The position numbers and the translations under genes were made by a program. Shown piece after piece: positions 60,883-64,000 of a stretch of DNA of 64,000 nt (the first letter of the stretch is position 1; each line of letters opens with the position of its first letter). This stretch comes from JACVRW01 sp963812915 (GTDB taxonomy: Bacteria > Actinomycetota > Thermoleophilia > Solirubrobacterales > Thermoleophilaceae), in NCBI GenBank assembly GCA_963812915.1, contig CAWEXB010000010.1, forward strand, positions 186,001 to 250,000. Direction: 5' to 3'. The notes under the pieces were generated by a model, which saw only the letters and a list, made by a program, of their open reading frames with translations, was not told the DNA's origin and made no database searches.

Positions 60883-62164
60883 GTGCCCCGGGTCTGGACG
60901 AACTGGGCGCGCGACCAGCGCTGCGCGCCGGAGCGCATCGAGCGGCCGCGCTCCGAGGAGGAGCTCGTCCGCGCGGTCACGGGGGCGCGGCGGGTAAAGG
61001 TCGCCGGCGCGGGCCACTCCTTCAACGACATCGCCTGCACCGACGGCGTGATGATCGACCTCTCGGGGATGAACCGGATACTCGACGTCGCCGGGGAGGA
61101 CGTGACCGTCGAGGCCGGGATCACCCTGCGCGAGCTCGGCGAGCAACTCGCCGCGCGCGGGCTCGCGATGGAGAACCAAGGCGACGTTGACCCGCAGACT
61201 CTCGGCGGCGCTATCTCGACGGCCACTCACGGCACGGGCGCGCTCTTCCGCAACCTCTCCTCTCAAGTGGTGAGCGTCCGGATCGTGACGGGCGGCGGCG
61301 ACCTGCTCGACGTGCGCGACGGCGACGAGCTGCGCGCCGCCCGGGTCGGCCTGGGCGCGCTCGGCGCCGTCTCGGCGGTCACGCTTCGCTGCGTTCCCGC
61401 CTTCACGGTTCATCGGATCGACGAGCCGCGCCCGCTCGACGAGGTGCTTCCCCGCCTCGACGAGCTCGCGAAAGCGCACCACCACTGGGAGGCGTTCACG
61501 CTGCCGTACACCCGTATGGCGCTCACTCTCAGCTCCGAGCGGACGTATCGGAGGGCGCGCCCGCGGCCGCCGGCGCGCGCGTTCCTGCGCGACGTATTGA
61601 TCGAGAACGCGGTCCTCTACGCCGCCTGTCGGCTCGGCAGGCGCTTCCCGTCCACGATCCCCGCGGTAAACCGGCGCTTGGCCGCGCTGATGAGCCGCGC
61701 CGAGCATCTGGACGCGAGCCACCGCGTGTACGCCAACACGCGGCTCGTGCGCTTCACGGAGATGGAGTACGCGATCGCGCGCGAGCACGCGGCCGAGGCG
61801 CTCGAACGGGTGCTGGCCCTGATCGAGCGGCGCCGGCTGCGGGTGGGGTTCCCGATCGAGCTGCGCCTGGTCGCGGGCGATGACGCCCTGCTGTCGACCG
61901 CCTACGGTCGGCCGACCGCCTACATCGCGGTTCACCAGTATCACGGCATGGAGTTCGAGACCTACTTCCGGGCCGTCGAGGCGATCATGGAGGACTACGG
62001 CGGCCGGCCGCACTGGGGAAAGCGCCACTACCAGTCGGCCGCCACGCTTGCCGCGCGCTACCCCGAGTGGGACCGCTTTCAAGAGGTGCGGCGGCGCCTC
62101 GACCCGGAGGGCCGCTTCGAGAACGACTACACGCGGCGGGTTCTCGGCCCGGCTGTCGCCCTAA
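60883..62164 (+). CDS. FAD-linked sugar-lactone oxidase (gulonolactone/arabinonolactone oxidase-like), with probable one-base insertion at the 3' end
   Basis: A VAO-family flavoenzyme. The FAD domain has KVAGAGHSFNDIA with His45 at the covalent-FAD position, NQGDVDPQTLGGAISTATHG and GLGALGAVSAVTL. The ALO C-terminus has PHWGKRHYQSA and FENDYTRRVLGP. As written the frame misses a stop and runs on to 63771, antisense to the sulfatase. Removing one C of CCC at 62159-62161 ends it at TAA 62162-62164 with 426 residues, the usual length. It would oxidise an aldonolactone or sugar alcohol using O2. Confidence 0.85.
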
Positions 62165-63810
62165 CCGCAGCCCCGCAGGCGGCGGTCGAGCGTCACGACT
62201 CGCCCGTCCAGCGTCCGCACCGTTGCCCGCACGCGATCGCCGTCGACCGGGGCCGTGAACGGCCCGCGACTGTCGGTGGTCCGGGTGCGTGCGCGGAAGA
62301 TGACCCTCTCGATCCGGCGTCCCCTCGCGCTCACACGGCAGCCGTTCACCCGGAGCCGGGCGGCGGGGCGCGTCCGGCAGCCCTCGCCCGCGCAGACCCT
62401 GAGGGCCTGGAGGCGCCGCGCCAGCTCGGCCCGGACTGGCGCATAGTCCGGATCGTCGTGAAGGCTCTGGAGCTGGTGGGGGTCGCGCTCGAGGTCGTAG
62501 AGCTCGCGCTCGCCCGTCGTGTACTCGGCGTACACGTAGCGGTAGGTCCGAATCGCCGCGAAGCCCTTCACGATGAAGCCCTCCGCCCCCTCGATCAGGA
62601 GATCGCGGCCCCACTCGAGGCGCGGATCGGCGAGCAGCGGGAGGAGCGAGCTTCCGTCCTGTGGCTTGGTGGCTGGCGCGCCGGCCAGGTCGAGGATCGT
62701 CGGCGCGAGGTCGGCGTTCGTCACGAGCTGTCGGCGCTCCGCGCCGGCGGGAACGCCCGGGCCGCGCATGATCAGCGGCACCCGGATCGACGGCTCGTAT
62801 ACGAGCATCTTGTCGTTCGGCATGCGGTGCTCGCCGTGGAAGAAGCCGTTGTCCGAGGTGAAGACGACGAGCGTGTTGTCGAGCTCTCCCGTCGCGCGCA
62901 GGGAGTCCGCGATCGCCACCACGGCCTCGTCCACCGCCAGCAGCGACTCGAGGCGCTGGCGGTAGTTCTCCTCGATCGCCTCGGCCTGCTGCGGCTCGAT
63001 CGAGGGGAAGGCGCGCAGGTAGGCCGGCTTGTCCGACATGTCGGCCTCGTTGAAGGATGCCCGCACGCTCGGGGGCAGCGGCTCGGCGACGAAGACGTCT
63101 CGATGGCGGGGCGCGGGGACCGCGGTCAGCAAGCCCGGTGGGTCGTCGAGCTCGCGCGGCCCGCCGTCATGGGGCGCGAGGAAGGCGACGGACAGGAAGA
63201 ACGGCGCGTCGTCCCTGGCCGCGCGCCTTATCAGCTCCACGGCCCGGCCGGCATAGAGGTCCGTCGAGTAGTCCGACTCGTAGGTGCGCAGCACGCCGTT
63301 CTCGTTCAGCATCGTGCCGTAGTACTGGTAGGTGAAAGGGTCCACCGATCCGTGCCAGTCATCCCATCCGGGCGGTACGTGGTACGGCCCGAGGTCTATG
63401 CCGTAGCGATTGAGGAACTTGCCCACGTGCATGGTCCGGTAGCCCGCCCGCTGAAGCCACACCGGCAACGTCTCCCTCCTCGGGAGGCGGCCGTAGCCGC
63501 CGGTGGGAGGGCGGTTGCCGAGCACACCGTGGTTGTGGGCGTACTGCCCGGTGAGGAAGGTGGCGCGCGACGGGCAGCAGAGCGCGAACGAGACGAAGCT
63601 GCGGGTGAACGTGGTGCCCCGGTCGGCGAGCGTGCGGCGCACCCCCGGCATCACCCGCAGCGACTCGAGCGTCTGATCGTCCGTCATCAGCACGACGACG
63701 TTGGGGCGCTCGTCGTGGGCTTCCTGGCCGGCGGCGCCCGCGCCGCCGCATCCGGGCGCCGCGAAGGCTAGAAGCAGTAGGAGAGCAAGCGGGCCGCGGC
63801 CACGCGCCAT
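62161..63810 (-). CDS. exported sulfatase
   Basis: A 549-residue arylsulfatase-type hydrolase. The N-terminus (LALLLLLAFAAPGC) is a signal, probably a lipoprotein one. Metal Asp in NVVVLMTDDQT, the formylglycine motif C78-C-P-S-R82 in CCPSRATFLTGQYAHNHG, GKFLNRYG, and FTSDNGFFHGEH with the distal metal Asp-Asn. A C-terminal Cys-containing beta domain (from about residue 480, ending LTLDRR-like and CG) follows the catalytic part. FGly formation would need a separate maturase. ATG 63810 is 1 nt after the stop of the preceding gene. Confidence 0.92.
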   Translation of the reverse strand: MARGRGPLALLLLLAFAAPGCGGAGAAGQEAHDERPNVVVLMTDDQTLESLRVMPGVRRTLADRGTTFTRSFVSFALCCPSRATFLTGQYAHNHGVLGNRPPTGGYGRLPRRETLPVWLQRAGYRTMHVGKFLNRYGIDLGPYHVPPGWDDWHGSVDPFTYQYYGTMLNENGVLRTYESDYSTDLYAGRAVELIRRAARDDAPFFLSVAFLAPHDGGPRELDDPPGLLTAVPAPRHRDVFVAEPLPPSVRASFNEADMSDKPAYLRAFPSIEPQQAEAIEENYRQRLESLLAVDEAVVAIADSLRATGELDNTLVVFTSDNGFFHGEHRMPNDKMLVYEPSIRVPLIMRGPGVPAGAERRQLVTNADLAPTILDLAGAPATKPQDGSSLLPLLADPRLEWGRDLLIEGAEGFIVKGFAAIRTYRYVYAEYTTGERELYDLERDPHQLQSLHDDPDYAPVRAELARRLQALRVCAGEGCRTRPAARLRVNGCRVSARGRRIERVIFRARTRTTDSRGPFTAPVDGDRVRATVRTLDGRVVTLDRRLRGCG

Positions 63811-63811
63811 G

Positions 63812-64000
63812 TCAGCCGCATGCTTGCACGCGGCGGTCGAGCGTGAGCCGGCGCCCGTCACGGGTCTCCGCGCGGACTCGCAGCCGGAACGGCCTTCCCG
63901 GTCGCAGGCGGGCATGCGGGATCAGGCGCGTGAGCGGCGGCGGACTCACGCGCGCCACGCGCCGCCGGCCGACGAGCACGTCGGCGCTCACCACTTCGCG
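63812..64000 (-). CDS. 3' end of a gene related to the sulfatase C-terminus (5' end outside window)
   Basis: An open frame enters from the right edge and stops at 63812. Its last residues (RLTLDRRVQACG) match the pattern at the end of the sulfatase (TLDRRLRGCG), and the preceding Arg-rich beta segment is similar. It is probably the end of a second exported protein with the same C-terminal domain, perhaps another sulfatase. The stop is 1 nt before the sulfatase ATG, so the two are in one operon. Confidence 0.7.
   Translation of the reverse strand, partial: REVVSADVLVGRRRVARVSPPPLTRLIPHARLRPGRPFRLRVRAETRDGRRLTLDRRVQACG

Noticed and set aside
1..64000. Mobile elements, phage genes, tRNA or rRNA genes
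   Set aside because: I scanned the intergenic stretches and recognised no transposase, integrase, tRNA cloverleaf or rRNA segment. Short tRNAs inside coding-dense areas cannot be fully excluded without a dedicated search.

Overview
The window is a very GC-rich, gene-dense chromosomal segment with no rRNA, tRNA, CRISPR array, transposase or phage gene that I can see. The gene content (rplM-rpsI-glmM-glmS-acpS-nnr-alr order, opcA next to zwf, a fused transaldolase/phosphoglucose isomerase, an aa3-type oxidase with ctaA/ctaB, many GTG starts) points to an actinobacterium. A deep-branching class such as Thermoleophilia is my best guess; that is inference, not a database result.

Layout. 1-13 kb: end of guaA, ribosomal proteins L13 and S9 (S9 has an acidic N-terminal extension of about 220 residues), the amino-sugar and cell-wall precursor genes glmM, glmS, acpS, nnr and alr, a CCA-adding-type nucleotidyltransferase, CorA, a HIT protein, a cold-shock protein and IF-1. 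13-18 kb: secreted and small membrane proteins, a STAS anti-sigma antagonist, a glycosyltransferase, a dihaem cytochrome c lipoprotein, GNAT, VOC and cupin proteins. 18-25.5 kb: a caa3-type (A2 family) haem-copper oxidase operon with an embedded tandem universal-stress-like protein and two tiny membrane proteins, then a 535-nt repeat-bearing intergenic region. 25.5-34 kb: galactokinase, a Baeyer-Villiger-type monooxygenase, a murein endopeptidase, a DUF4394-like secreted protein, an antiporter, YceI, and a pyridine-nucleotide disulfide oxidoreductase. 34-47 kb: two ROK sugar kinases and a complete pentose-phosphate cluster (tkt, tal-pgi, gnd, zwf, opcA, pgl) ending in a GH15 glucoamylase-like gene. 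47-51.6 kb: a second oxidase set of the A1 type (ctaC, ctaD) with haem A synthesis genes ctaA and ctaB. 51.6-64 kb: enoyl-CoA hydratase, a MocR regulator divergent from an EamA transporter, a metallo-beta-lactamase-fold protein, a fusion of two SCP2-like domains to an R2-like ligand-binding oxidase (R2lox), PAP2 and flippase-like membrane proteins, thioredoxin reductase, a gulonolactone-oxidase-like flavoprotein, a sulfatase and the end of a related gene.

Three window-wide points matter. First, ten otherwise intact genes (11 sites) are broken by what reads as exactly one extra G or C. Removing that base restores normal family length every time, so I annotate them as one gene each and suspect insertion errors in the assembly. 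Second, many genes that begin a transcription unit have a TANNNT box 6-10 nt before the start codon and no Shine-Dalgarno sequence, which suggests leaderless mRNAs; I used this to choose several starts, including two TTG starts. Third, the most unusual protein is the SCP2-SCP2-R2lox fusion near 56-57.7 kb. It keeps all six metal ligands and the Val/Tyr pair that forms the ether crosslink in known R2lox enzymes, and it sits in a lipid-flavoured neighbourhood.
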